Source: Rickettsiales bacterium
Lineage (GTDB): Bacteria > Pseudomonadota > Alphaproteobacteria > Rickettsiales > UBA3002
Direction: 5' to 3'
Assembly (NCBI GenBank): GCA_947441895.1
Contig: CANEUT010000031.1
Location: forward strand, 1-13,207
DNA: 13,207 nucleotides
Shown here: positions 1-6,849 of the stretch, in pieces
Numbering within the stretch: the stretch's first letter is position 1
Layout: each line of letters opens with the position of its first letter
Made by a program: the position numbers and the translations under genes
The notes under the pieces: generated by a model
The model's database searches: none
Told to the model about the DNA's origin: nothing
The model's input: the letters and a program-made list of their open reading frames with translations, nothing else

Positions 1-139
1 AATCAAGGATAACTACTTTGCCACCGCGGGTTCGCCCGATGCGGCCAAGCGTGCGTCCATCCTTGGCGCGCTGAACCTGTACATGGATTTCATTATGCTG
101 TTTGTGAACCTGCTGCGCCTGTTGGGCGACCGCCGGTAA
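1..139 (+). CDS. Bax inhibitor-1/YccA family membrane protein, C-terminal end only
   Basis: This is the 3' end of a gene that begins outside the window; 46 codons can be read from base 2 to the TAA at 137-139. The tail contains GALNLYMDFIMLFVNLLRLL followed by GDRR, which matches the characteristic last transmembrane helix of bacterial Bax inhibitor-1/YccA proteins (typically ALxLYLDFINLFLxLLRLxG with a basic end). These are multi-pass inner-membrane proteins; YccA interacts with the FtsH protease in E. coli, and the wider family has been linked to ion leak. The identification rests on this C-terminal signature alone. An intrinsic terminator follows 22 bp downstream, so the gene ends its transcription unit. 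Confidence 0.75.
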   Translation, partial: IKDNYFATAGSPDAAKRASILGALNLYMDFIMLFVNLLRLLGDRR

Positions 140-161
140 GCATAACCGCTTATAAAACCAG

Positions 162-191
162 AAAAGGGAGGCTTTATGCCTCCCTTTTTTT
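162..191 (+). terminator. Intrinsic terminator after the BI-1/YccA gene
   Basis: A perfect 11-bp stem (AAAAGGGAGGC pairing with GCCTCCCTTTT) closes a 5-base loop, TTTAT, and runs into seven T residues. It lies 22 bp after the stop codon. This is a textbook Rho-independent terminator and, being A-rich on the left arm, could also work on the opposite strand. Confidence 0.92.
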
Positions 192-226
192 ATGTGCATT
201 GCACTAATGAATTGTTCATCAGACGC

Positions 227-254
227 TTGCAATTCTTTCTAATTAAGCTAGATT
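227..254 (+). promoter_or_regulatory. Possible sigma-70 promoter for the 221-residue protein
   Basis: TTGCAA (227-232) and TAGATT (249-254) are separated by 16 bp in an AT-rich stretch between the terminator and the gene starting at 350. Each hexamer matches the consensus at four positions (TTGcaA shares T, T, G and A; TAgAtT shares T, A, A and T). The match is modest, and the leader of about 90 bases would be fairly long. It is the best candidate in the gap. Confidence 0.3.
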
Positions 255-349
255 ACATCTTACGATAAAAAATTGAGGTGCCGCAAGAAGCAGCGCCCGG
301 TGTGTGGAGCTAGAATTACCCCCCACCAACCAGGAATGTATCCGCCGCA

Positions 350-1015
350 ATGGCCGGTCTATCAACATATACGAGCTATAGTTATGTTAACACTGAAGCG
401 TTGCGCGTTGCGCAGGCGCAGCAGCAACTGCGCGGTCAGGAAGATGCGGTGGCGGCGCAGCTGCGTCAAACCTTTGGCGAACGCGCGGTCGAGCCCGGCA
501 CCACCATCACCGCCAAATATCAATATAAAGTGGCGGCCGATGGATCGCTCTACCCCACCAGCACCAAAATCACCACCGAGGTTAGTGAGCCCGAATCAGC
601 GCTTGATAAGCAAGCGAATCAGAAGCGCTCGGGCAGCCGTCGCCAATCAGCCGATGCCACCTTGGCCGACGTAACGCGCCCACGGCCCGAGCTTTCGCCA
701 AGCGATGAGCTTTCGCTGTTTTCCGATGTCAATCTGGCTACGCGCCTCTCATCCATTCCACCGGCCAATAATAACGTGGCGGCCACCGTTGTTTCCGCCA
801 CCGTGCAGGGTGAGGCAGAGGGGGCGGATGGTGAAAAAATTGATGTCGAAATTCTACCGCCACAAGCGCAAAGCGGTGCATCGTCTGAGAAAAATGCTGC
901 TAACTCGCCACTGGTGAACCTCACCGCACGTGCTCAGCAAACCGTTGCGAACCTCTATGCGCGTAACGCCGATCTGGTGTTCGCTCAGCTGCGCGCGGTT
1001 AAGTTCGCCGCCTAG
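350..1015 (+). CDS. Uncharacterised 221-residue protein
   Basis: I do not recognise this gene. The product is hydrophilic, with no signal peptide or membrane segment. Residues 15-45 are rich in Ala, Gln, Arg and Glu and look helical. Residues 50-80 look like a short beta region (TITAKYQYKVAADGSLYPTS). Residues 80-190 are low in hydrophobics and probably disordered (Ser, Ala, Glu, Pro, Gln). A second helical stretch closes the protein (ARAQQTVANLYARNADLVFAQLR). The YxYKVAxDGSLY segment faintly resembles the xYxxxPDGxxYAxGG part of the SprA/CJM1_0395-type putative metalloprotease family. The HEQAH-type metal motif of that family is absent, so I do not assign it. The ATG at 350 is chosen because the earlier ATG at 336 is out of frame; AGGA at 332-335 is a rather distant ribosome binding site. 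The long open frame with consistent codon use supports a real gene. Confidence 0.72.
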   Translation: MAGLSTYTSYSYVNTEALRVAQAQQQLRGQEDAVAAQLRQTFGERAVEPGTTITAKYQYKVAADGSLYPTSTKITTEVSEPESALDKQANQKRSGSRRQSADATLADVTRPRPELSPSDELSLFSDVNLATRLSSIPPANNNVAATVVSATVQGEAEGADGEKIDVEILPPQAQSGASSEKNAANSPLVNLTARAQQTVANLYARNADLVFAQLRAVKFAA

Positions 1016-1130
1016 TTTTGATTTGGCTTCGCTTTGGTCGCCTACTGGCGATCGCTTCGCGCAGCTTCGCTGGCTGAAGGCTACTGATTCGGGCCTGCTA
1101 GCCCTCACCCTTCGGGTTGCTGTCGCAATC

Positions 1131-1152
1131 CAAAACGCCTCCTGGCGTTTTG
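1131..1152 (+). terminator. Perfect 9-bp hairpin, possible terminator-like element
   Basis: CAAAACGCC (1131-1139) pairs perfectly with GGCGTTTTG (1144-1152) around the loop TCCT. The right arm contains a TTTT run but there is no longer T tract, so termination activity is uncertain. It lies 115 bp after the 221-residue protein. Confidence 0.4.
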
Positions 1153-1235
1153 TCGCCCAGCTCGCTTCTATTATTAAGCCGTTTGTAGAGTCGGTGCGTA
1201 GCGCCCTGGTCGCGAAGGCGACAAAACAAAAGCTT

Positions 1236-1282
1236 GGCGCGAGCCGCGTAGCGGAGGGGGGCTTGGGGGCGATGCCCCCACC
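1236..1282. repeat. GC-rich dispersed repeat, copy 1
   Basis: The stretch beginning GGCGCGAGCCGCGTAGCGG and ending in a GGGGGC-GAT-GCCCCC hairpin recurs, reverse-complemented and with few differences, at 2195-2240. The two copies flank the ABC permease gene in opposite orientation. Confidence 0.8.
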
Positions 1283-1344
1283 AATAAATCGATTATCTTA
1301 TTGCACCAGCGCATAACTGCATTACATAGAACCTCTCATATCAT

Positions 1345-1405
1345 TGTCATTCCTGCGAAAGCAGGAATCCACTTCAGCAAGATCCCCGCTTTCGCGGGGA
1401 TGACA
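1345..1405. repeat. TGTCAT-bounded palindromic repeat
   Basis: The unit starts TGTCAT and ends ATGACA. Inside are two perfect 8-bp hairpins. One is ATTCCTGC/GCAGGAAT with loop GAAA (1349-1368); the other is ATCCCCGC/GCGGGGAT with loop TTTC (1382-1401). This is the widespread proteobacterial intergenic repeat whose minus-strand translation gives the spurious peptide HPRESGDLAEVDSCFRRND. It ends 16 bp before the ABC permease start and so forms part of its leader. Confidence 0.88.
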
Positions 1406-1421
1406 AGCAAGAAAAAGAGGA

Positions 1422-2192
1422 ATGATGCACATTAACTGGATTGGCATGGCGACGCTGTATAAGCGCGAGACATGGCGCTTTTTAAAGGTCTGGAACCAGA
1501 CCCTTGTTGCGCCCATGATCACCACCAGCATTTTTCTGGCCATTTTTGCGCTGGCCCTGGGTGGCAGCGGACGCATGGTGCATGGCATGCATTTTGTCGA
1601 TTTTATTGTGCCCGGCCTCATTATGATGGCCATGGTGCAAAACGCGTTCGCCAACACCTCATCCTCGTTCATGATTGCCAAACTGCAAGGGGTGATTATT
1701 GATTGGCTCATGCCTCCTTTCGCCGCCGCTGAGCTGACCATCGGCTTCATGATGGGCGGCATCACCCGCGGCCTTATGGTGGGCTGTACGGTGGCGCTGG
1801 CCATGTCACTGTTTGTGCATATCGGTGTTCATTCCTTCGTCTATTTAATCTTTTTCGCGGTAGCCAGCACCACCATGCTCTCGCTGCTGGGCATTATCAC
1901 GGGCATTTTTGGCAACACGCCCGATCAGGTTTCGGCAGTTACCAACTTTATTGTGACGCCGCTTTCATTCCTTTCCGGCACGTTTTATTCGGTGCATGAT
2001 CTCCCGCCGTTTTTCCTGCACATCAGCCACGCCAACCCGTTTTTCTATATGATTGATGGTTTTCGTTTCGCCATGACCGGCGTGTCCGATGCCAATCCAG
2101 CCCTTGGTGTTGCGGTGCTTGTGGGTTCGAACATCGTGCTGTTCACCATCGCCCACACCATGTTTGCGCGCGGCTGGCGCCTGAAGAGTTAA
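1422..2192 (+). CDS. ABC-2 type transporter permease (YadH-like)
   Basis: This is an inner-membrane permease subunit of an ABC exporter. The length of 256 residues is usual for the single-domain ABC-2 permeases. Six hydrophobic segments are visible at about 28-48, 58-78, 104-132, 138-163, 171-190 and 226-247. The family signature is the conserved loop and helix near the C-terminus, VTPLSFLSGTFYSVHDLPP (178-196), followed by NPFFYMIDGFRFAMTG (205-220); this closely matches the YadH group. The substrate cannot be read from the sequence. The partner ATPase is not adjacent, so it must be encoded elsewhere. The purine-rich AAAAAGAGG at 1412-1420 is only 1 base before the ATG at 1422 but 4 bases before the in-frame ATG at 1425, so translation may start at 1425. 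Confidence 0.88.
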   Translation: MMHINWIGMATLYKRETWRFLKVWNQTLVAPMITTSIFLAIFALALGGSGRMVHGMHFVDFIVPGLIMMAMVQNAFANTSSSFMIAKLQGVIIDWLMPPFAAAELTIGFMMGGITRGLMVGCTVALAMSLFVHIGVHSFVYLIFFAVASTTMLSLLGIITGIFGNTPDQVSAVTNFIVTPLSFLSGTFYSVHDLPPFFLHISHANPFFYMIDGFRFAMTGVSDANPALGVAVLVGSNIVLFTIAHTMFARGWRLKS

Positions 2193-2194
2193 TT

Positions 2195-2240
2195 GGAGGG
2201 GGCATAGCCCCCTAAACCCCCTGCGCTAACGCGGCTCGCC
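2195..2240. repeat. GC-rich dispersed repeat, copy 2 (inverted)
   Basis: This begins 3 bp after the permease stop codon. Read on the minus strand it gives GGCGAGCCGCGTTAGCGC, a G-rich run, then a GGGGGC-TAT-GCCCCC hairpin, matching copy 1 at 1236-1282 almost base for base. It fills most of the gap between the permease and argD and may act as a transcription attenuator, although no T tract follows. Confidence 0.8.
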
Positions 2241-2275
2241 ATGGAAGGCTACGCAACCACATTATTGAAAAACTT

Positions 2276-3442
2276 ATGACCATCACTCCCTATCTTCCCA
2301 TTTATCGCCGGACTGGCATTCGCATGGTGCGGGGCGAGGGGGTGCATCTTATCGACGACGCAGGCAAGCGCTACCTTGATTTTGCGGCAGGCATTGCGGT
2401 GAATGCGTTTGGCCATAGCCATCCCTATTTAATTGAAAAACTCATGCATCAGGGCGCAGCCCTGTGGCATTGCGCCAATCAATTCATCACGCCGCAGCTG
2501 GAAGAATTTTCCGCGCGTTTGGTGAGTGCCACCTTCGCCGACTCCATCTTCTTCTGCTCATCGGGCACCGAAGCGGTGGAGGCGGGCATCAAGTTCATGC
2601 GCCGCTATCACTATGAAACGGGTGCGCCCTATCGCCACCGCATCATCACCTTCGAAAATGGTTTTCATGGCCGCACCTATGGTGGCATTTCCGCGGGCGG
2701 GAATGACTATGCGCGGGTGGGTTTTGGCCAGCTTCTTAGCGGGTTTGACCGTGTGCCACTCAACGATATCGCTGCCGTTAAAAACGCCGTTACCAAAAAC
2801 ACCGCCGGCATTCTCATCGAGCCGATTCAAGGCGAGGGCGGCGTGCATGTCGCTGACATTGAATTTCTAAAACAGTTGCGCGCCCTGTGCGATGCCGAAG
2901 GTATTTTGCTGATGTGCGATGAAGTACAGTGCGGCTATGGTCGCCCGGGCACGCTGTTCGCTTTTGAACGCGCTGACATCACGCCCGACATTGCAAGCAG
3001 TGCCAAAGGGATTGGCGGCGGCTTTCCGCTGGGTGCCACGCTGGTGACCGAGCGTGTGGGCAGCGTTCTACCTCCGGGCTCGCATGGCGGCACCTATAAC
3101 AACAATCCACTCGCCATGGCGGTGGGCAATGCCGTGCTCGATTTAATGCTGGAAGATGGCCGATTCGCGCATGTACAATCCATGGGCGCATTGCTGATGG
3201 ATGGTTTGAAAAAACTGCAGTCTCAATTTCCTGATAAAATTCGTGATGTGCGCGGGGTGGGGTTGATGATTGGGCTTGATCCCACCGGCGATGCGCGTGC
3301 ACTGGCCGCCGCGCTGCTGGCGCGCGGTCTCACCACGTCGCCCACCGTCACGGGCGTCATTCGCCTTGTGCCGCCGCTGATTATTGATCAGAACCACGTG
3401 GGTGAAGCCTTGGCAATCATTGAAGCCACTCTTAAGGAGTAA
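2276..3442 (+). CDS. argD: Acetylornithine aminotransferase
   Basis: This is a cytoplasmic PLP enzyme that interconverts N-acetylglutamate semialdehyde and N2-acetylornithine with glutamate as amino donor; many homologues also act on succinyldiaminopimelate in lysine synthesis. The 388 residues are the normal length for the class III aminotransferase family. Visible motifs are CSSGTEA (94-100, phosphate binding), ENGFHGRTYGG (127-137), the PLP-ring Asp in CDEVQCGYGR (D215), SSAKGIGGGFPLGA with the Schiff-base Lys244, and GGTYNNNPLA (271-280). The ArgD-type ending VIRLVPPLIID (361-371) is also present. The immediately following argF supports the arginine role over other class III aminotransferases. 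The ATG at 2276 has only a weak purine-rich leader (GAAAAA). Confidence 0.95.
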   Translation: MTITPYLPIYRRTGIRMVRGEGVHLIDDAGKRYLDFAAGIAVNAFGHSHPYLIEKLMHQGAALWHCANQFITPQLEEFSARLVSATFADSIFFCSSGTEAVEAGIKFMRRYHYETGAPYRHRIITFENGFHGRTYGGISAGGNDYARVGFGQLLSGFDRVPLNDIAAVKNAVTKNTAGILIEPIQGEGGVHVADIEFLKQLRALCDAEGILLMCDEVQCGYGRPGTLFAFERADITPDIASSAKGIGGGFPLGATLVTERVGSVLPPGSHGGTYNNNPLAMAVGNAVLDLMLEDGRFAHVQSMGALLMDGLKKLQSQFPDKIRDVRGVGLMIGLDPTGDARALAAALLARGLTTSPTVTGVIRLVPPLIIDQNHVGEALAIIEATLKE

Positions 3443-3444
3443 CC

Positions 3445-4350
3445 ATGAAACATTTTCTTGATTTTCGTGATTTAACGCGTGACGACATTACGGCTATTTT
3501 GGCCGAAGCCATTCGCCGCAAGCTGGTGCGCACCCACGGTGAAGAGCAAGAGCTGAACGGCAAATCACTCGCCATGATTTTCGAGAAAAACTCCACCCGC
3601 ACCCGCGTATCGTTCGAAGTGGCCATGAACGAATTAGGTGGCAAGCCAATCGTGTTGCAAAAGGAAGATTTGCAGCTGGGGCGCGGCGAAACCGTGGCCG
3701 ACACCGCGCGCGTGCTCAGTCGCTATGTACACGCCATGATGCTGCGCGCCTATCACCACAATACCCTCATTGAACTGGCGCAATATGCCACAGTGCCCGT
3801 CATTAACGGCCTTACCGATTTGCTGCACCCCTGCCAGCTGCTGGCCGATGCGCTGACGATTGAAGAGCGACTGGGCAGCCTTGCCGGCAGAAAAGTGGCA
3901 TGGGTGGGTGATGGCAATAACATGGCCAACACCTGGATTACACTGGCCGAGAAAATTGATTTTGAATTGGTGCTGGCATGCCCCGCTACGTTGCAGCCCA
4001 ACCGCGCCATTTTTCATGAGGCAAAAGCAGCCGGTGCCAACGTCACCCTCACCACCTCACCGGCTGAAGCGGTAGCAGGTGCGCATGTGGTGACGACGGA
4101 TACATGGGTGAGCATGGGTGATGATGATACCCTCACGCGTAAGCAGGCGTTCATTGGGTTTCAAGTGAACGAAGCACTGATGGCGCTGGCCGATAAAGAT
4201 GCCATTTTCCTTCACTGTTTGCCTGCCCATCGCGGCGAGGAAGTGAGCGACGCCGTGCTCGATGGCCCGCAATCCTGCGTGTGGGATGAAGCGGAAAACC
4301 GCCTGCATGTGCAGAAGGCAATTTTGCTGTGGTGTTTGGAAGAGATTTAG
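3445..4350 (+). CDS. argF: Ornithine carbamoyltransferase
   Basis: This enzyme forms citrulline from ornithine and carbamoyl phosphate in arginine biosynthesis, in the cytoplasm. At 301 residues it has the expected length. The carbamoyl phosphate site STRTR is at 50-54. LHPCQ (127-131) follows. The ornithine-site segment DTWVSMG (219-225) separates it from aspartate carbamoyltransferases, and HCLPAHRGEEV (257-267) carries the reactive cysteine Cys258. The gene starts 2 bp after the argD stop. Its Shine-Dalgarno AAGGAG lies in the last codons of argD, so the two are almost certainly co-transcribed and translationally coupled. Confidence 0.97.
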   Translation: MKHFLDFRDLTRDDITAILAEAIRRKLVRTHGEEQELNGKSLAMIFEKNSTRTRVSFEVAMNELGGKPIVLQKEDLQLGRGETVADTARVLSRYVHAMMLRAYHHNTLIELAQYATVPVINGLTDLLHPCQLLADALTIEERLGSLAGRKVAWVGDGNNMANTWITLAEKIDFELVLACPATLQPNRAIFHEAKAAGANVTLTTSPAEAVAGAHVVTTDTWVSMGDDDTLTRKQAFIGFQVNEALMALADKDAIFLHCLPAHRGEEVSDAVLDGPQSCVWDEAENRLHVQKAILLWCLEEI

Positions 4351-4353
4351 GCG

Positions 4354-4518
4354 TTACTTTTTAATGACAAAAAAGAGGTTGCCAATGAATTGTACAGGCG
4401 TCGAAACAATACAATCCAACAGTTGAGCCAAGTTGGGTAAACTTGCACCCTGTCGGGCAGCCATCTGTTCAAGCTTTTCCGTATCTCTGGCATCATAGTG
4501 TGGGCCACGCCCTCTCAT
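4354..4518 (-). CDS. Small uncharacterised protein A (54 residues), paralogue of protein B
   Basis: The function is unknown. The gene ends 3 bp from argF in a convergent arrangement, in a clearly AT-rich patch. The main reason to believe it is coding is its similarity to the next small minus-strand gene (4616-4792). Both begin MxGRG/MGRG, share R-(D/E)-T-(E/D)-K-L, then A-x-R, L-P-x-L-x-x-L, and end F-V-x-K-K. That is 14 identities over about 43 aligned positions with one single-residue gap. The start is placed at the ATG at 4518 because it aligns with the start of B; an upstream in-frame ATG at 4536 would add MQWTNF. The ribosome binding site is weak (GGA about 9 bases before). Residues 42-52 are hydrophobic but too short for a certain membrane helix. 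Confidence 0.55.
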   Translation of the reverse strand: MRGRGPHYDARDTEKLEQMAARQGASLPNLAQLLDCIVSTPVQFIGNLFFVIKK

Positions 4519-4615
4519 AAAATTTGTCCATTGCAATATGATTTTTTTAATAAAAACGCTTACAAAACTAAATGGTTCGGCGGTTTTACAAAGTTATCTA
4601 ACTCAAGCATGGGCG

Positions 4616-4792
4616 CTATTTTTTTGGAACAAAAATTGTTGTATAAGGATCCCTACACTTTCCATTTTTCAACTTTTCCATCAATTCTCCTAAAAAAGGT
4701 AAGGTCGAATTCCTGGGGGCATCCTCTACTAATTTATCGGTTTCACGCCAATCACTATTGCCTCTTGGAGGACCTCCAAATCCGCGTCCCAT
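4616..4792 (-). CDS. Small uncharacterised protein B (58 residues), paralogue of protein A
   Basis: The function is unknown. A strong ribosome binding site (GAGGAGA, 4799-4805 on the minus strand) lies 6 bases before the ATG at 4792, so this start is preferred over the longer frame from 4843. The product begins with a Gly/Arg/Pro-rich segment, MGRGFGGPPRGNSDW. A charged stretch, RETDKLVEDAPRN (16-28), follows, then LPFLGELMEKLKNGK (31-45), and finally IFVPKK. It has no signal peptide or membrane helix. It resembles the 54-residue protein encoded just downstream on the same strand. The two probably arose by tandem duplication and may be co-transcribed, with about 97 bp between them. Confidence 0.65.
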   Translation of the reverse strand: MGRGFGGPPRGNSDWRETDKLVEDAPRNSTLPFLGELMEKLKNGKCRDPYTTIFVPKK

Positions 4793-4811
4793 AAAAAATC
4801 TCCTCGTTAGG

Positions 4812-4827
4812 TTGTTATGAATAACAA
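4812..4827. promoter_or_regulatory. Palindrome upstream of small protein B, possible operator
   Basis: TTGTTAT (4812-4818) and ATAACAA (4821-4827) form a 7-bp perfect inverted repeat with a 2-base centre, GA. The short spacer suits a dimeric DNA-binding protein more than an RNA hairpin. It lies 7 bp upstream of the Shine-Dalgarno of gene B, where a transcription start or operator would be expected. No regulator can be named. Confidence 0.3.
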
Positions 4828-4892
4828 TATACCTACGAATCATTGCAGTTTTATGACAGGTTCATGGCGAATGCGATGGCTAAACGAATAAA

Positions 4893-6812
4893 CTAGGCCG
4901 CGTTGGCTTTTTTTGCTTTTGCCAGCAGGGCAATGGCTTGTTCCACCATATGCGCGGCATCAAGCCCAGCCTCGGCATATTGCTTATCTTGCGTGTCGTG
5001 GTGCTGATAAACATCGGGCAGGGTTAGCACGCGCAGTTTGCCGTGGGCGCCATCCAGCAAGCCTTCGTTGGCGGCGGCGCTTAACACATGGGCACCAAAA
5101 CCACCGCTCGCGCCTTCTTCAATCGTCAGTACCAGCGCATGGTTGCTGATGAGGTTGCGGATAAGTTCCATATCCAGCGGTTTGGCAAAACGCGCATCGG
5201 CCACGGTGGCTTTAATGCCGTGTTTCGATAACTCATCAGCCGCTTTTAAACATTCACTCAACCGTGCGCCAAAATTAAGCAATGCCACATCGCTACCTTC
5301 ACGCATCAGGCGGCCTTTGCCAATGGGCAGTGGCACGCCTTTCGCGGGCAAGGCCACACCCATGCCCTCACCACGCGGATAGCGCAACGCAATGGGGCCG
5401 CTGTTATGTGCCGCCGCCGTGGCCACCATATGCACCAGTTCTGATTCATCACCTGCAGCCATCACGGTCATGTTGGGCAGGGCGGTAAGATAGGCAATAT
5501 CGAACGATCCGGCGTGGGTGGCGCCGTCGGCACCCACCAGCCCCGCGCGATCAATCGCGAAGCGCACCGGTAAATTCTGAATGGCCACATCATGCACCAG
5601 CTGGTCATAGGCGCGTTGCAGGAAGGTGGAATAAATGGCGCAAAAGGGTTTGTAGCCTTCGCAGGCAAGGCCCGCGGCGAAAGTGACGGCGTGTTGTTCG
5701 GCAATGCCCACATCGAACATGCGTTCGGGAAAGGCAGCACCGAATTTATCGAGCCCGGTGCCGCCGGGCATTGCAGCGGTAATGGCGACGATTTTGTCAT
5801 CGGCACCAGCCTCGGCAATTAACGCGTTGGCGAACACGTTCGTGTAGCTGGGAGCTGCGGCTTTGGCTTTTACCTGCGCACCGGTCTTCACATCAAACTT
5901 GGCGACACCGTGATATTTATCATCTGAATCTTCGGCCGGGCCATAGCCATAGCCTTTTTTGGTGACTACGTGAATGAGCACGGGGCCGGATGATTTTTCA
6001 TCGCGCACGTTTTTAAGCACGGGCAAAAGCTGGTCTAAATTATGGCCATCCACCGGCCCAACATAATAAAAGCCCAGCTCTTCAAACATGGTGCCACCCA
6101 TGGTCATGCCGCGCATATATTTTTCGGCATTGCGCGCGGCGCGCATCAGCGGTGCAGGAAATTTATTCGCCACCGTTTTTGCCACATGGCGAATGGAACG
6201 ATACGACTGCGACGAAATCAGCCGCGATAGATAGGCGCTCATGGCGCCCGTCGGCGGGGCGATGGACATATCGTTATCATTCAGAATGACAATCAGCCGC
6301 GTGCCAAGCGCGCCGGCATTGTTCATGGCTTCATAGGCCATGCCCGCGCTCATGGCACCATCACCAATCACGGCGATGACTTCAAAATCATCCCCCTTCA
6401 TGTCGCGTGCCACGGCCATGCCCAGCCCGGCCGAAATGCTGGTGCTGGAATGGCCCGCACCAAACGCGTCATAAGCCGATTCGTCGCGTTTGCAGAAGCC
6501 GGAAAGACCGCCACCCTGACGAATGGTACGAATGCGGTCGCGTCGGCCAGTCAGAATTTTATGTGGATAGGCTTGGTGGCCCACATCCCAAATCAATTTA
6601 TCGTGCGGGGTGTTAAACACATGATGCAGCGCCACGGTCAGTTCCACCACACCAAGGCCTGCGCCCAAATGCCCGCCCGTGCACGAAACCGAATCAATCG
6701 TTTCGCGGCGCAGGTCGTCGGCAAGCTGTTTTAACTCGTCGAGGGTTAACTCGCGCGAATCAGCCGGAAGCTTCACGCGGTCGAGCATGGGGGTGGGGGT
6801 GTTAGCGTTCAT
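4893..6812 (-). CDS. dxs: 1-deoxy-D-xylulose-5-phosphate synthase
   Basis: Dxs is the thiamine-diphosphate enzyme that condenses pyruvate and glyceraldehyde 3-phosphate in the first step of the MEP isoprenoid pathway; DXP also feeds thiamine and pyridoxal synthesis. At 639 residues from the ATG, the length fits. Visible motifs (ATG numbering) are SCTGGHLGAGLG with His48, GHQAYPHK (78-85), and the ThDP/Mg motif GDGAMSAGMAYEAMNN (150-165) with NDND (178-181). The catalytic glutamate is in VGIAEQHA (E372), and DRAGLVGADGATHAG (421-435) follows. The C-terminal transketolase domain runs from about 495 to the end. The ATG at 6812 is preferred. A GTG two codons earlier (6818) is possible, and neither has a clear Shine-Dalgarno. 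The gene lies 31-37 bp downstream of the outer-membrane protein gene on the same strand, without an obvious terminator between them. Confidence 0.97.
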   Translation of the reverse strand: MNANTPTPMLDRVKLPADSRELTLDELKQLADDLRRETIDSVSCTGGHLGAGLGVVELTVALHHVFNTPHDKLIWDVGHQAYPHKILTGRRDRIRTIRQGGGLSGFCKRDESAYDAFGAGHSSTSISAGLGMAVARDMKGDDFEVIAVIGDGAMSAGMAYEAMNNAGALGTRLIVILNDNDMSIAPPTGAMSAYLSRLISSQSYRSIRHVAKTVANKFPAPLMRAARNAEKYMRGMTMGGTMFEELGFYYVGPVDGHNLDQLLPVLKNVRDEKSSGPVLIHVVTKKGYGYGPAEDSDDKYHGVAKFDVKTGAQVKAKAAAPSYTNVFANALIAEAGADDKIVAITAAMPGGTGLDKFGAAFPERMFDVGIAEQHAVTFAAGLACEGYKPFCAIYSTFLQRAYDQLVHDVAIQNLPVRFAIDRAGLVGADGATHAGSFDIAYLTALPNMTVMAAGDESELVHMVATAAAHNSGPIALRYPRGEGMGVALPAKGVPLPIGKGRLMREGSDVALLNFGARLSECLKAADELSKHGIKATVADARFAKPLDMELIRNLISNHALVLTIEEGASGGFGAHVLSAAANEGLLDGAHGKLRVLTLPDVYQHHDTQDKQYAEAGLDAAHMVEQAIALLAKAKKANAA

Positions 6813-6849
6813 CCCCACTTGCTAGGGAATTATTGGCACATTTGCAAGC

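Larger units (their letters stand above)
1016..1344. other. Hairpin-rich non-coding stretch
   Basis: About 330 bp lie between the 221-residue protein and the palindromic repeat before the ABC permease. No convincing gene lies here; the open frames across it are shadows. It holds a perfect 9-bp hairpin (CAAAACGCC/GGCGTTTTG, loop TCCT, 1131-1152). It also holds an 11-bp perfect inverted repeat 59 bp apart (GTTTTGTCGCC at 1147-1157 and GGCGACAAAAC at 1217-1227) that shares bases with that hairpin. A GGGGGC/GCCCCC hairpin occurs near 1265-1279, and GCTTCGC motifs recur in 1021-1075. Whether it is a repeat remnant, a structured RNA or both cannot be decided from one copy. Confidence 0.6.

Noticed and set aside
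1322..1804. 160-residue minus-strand open frame over the ABC permease start
   Set aside because: Its C-terminal part is the translation of the palindromic repeat (HPRESGDLAEVDSCFRRND) and the rest is antisense to a clear membrane permease.
4498..4794. 98-residue plus-strand open frame across the AT-rich patch
   Set aside because: It is antisense to the better-supported small minus-strand pair, which show mutual protein similarity and a strong ribosome binding site; this frame has neither.
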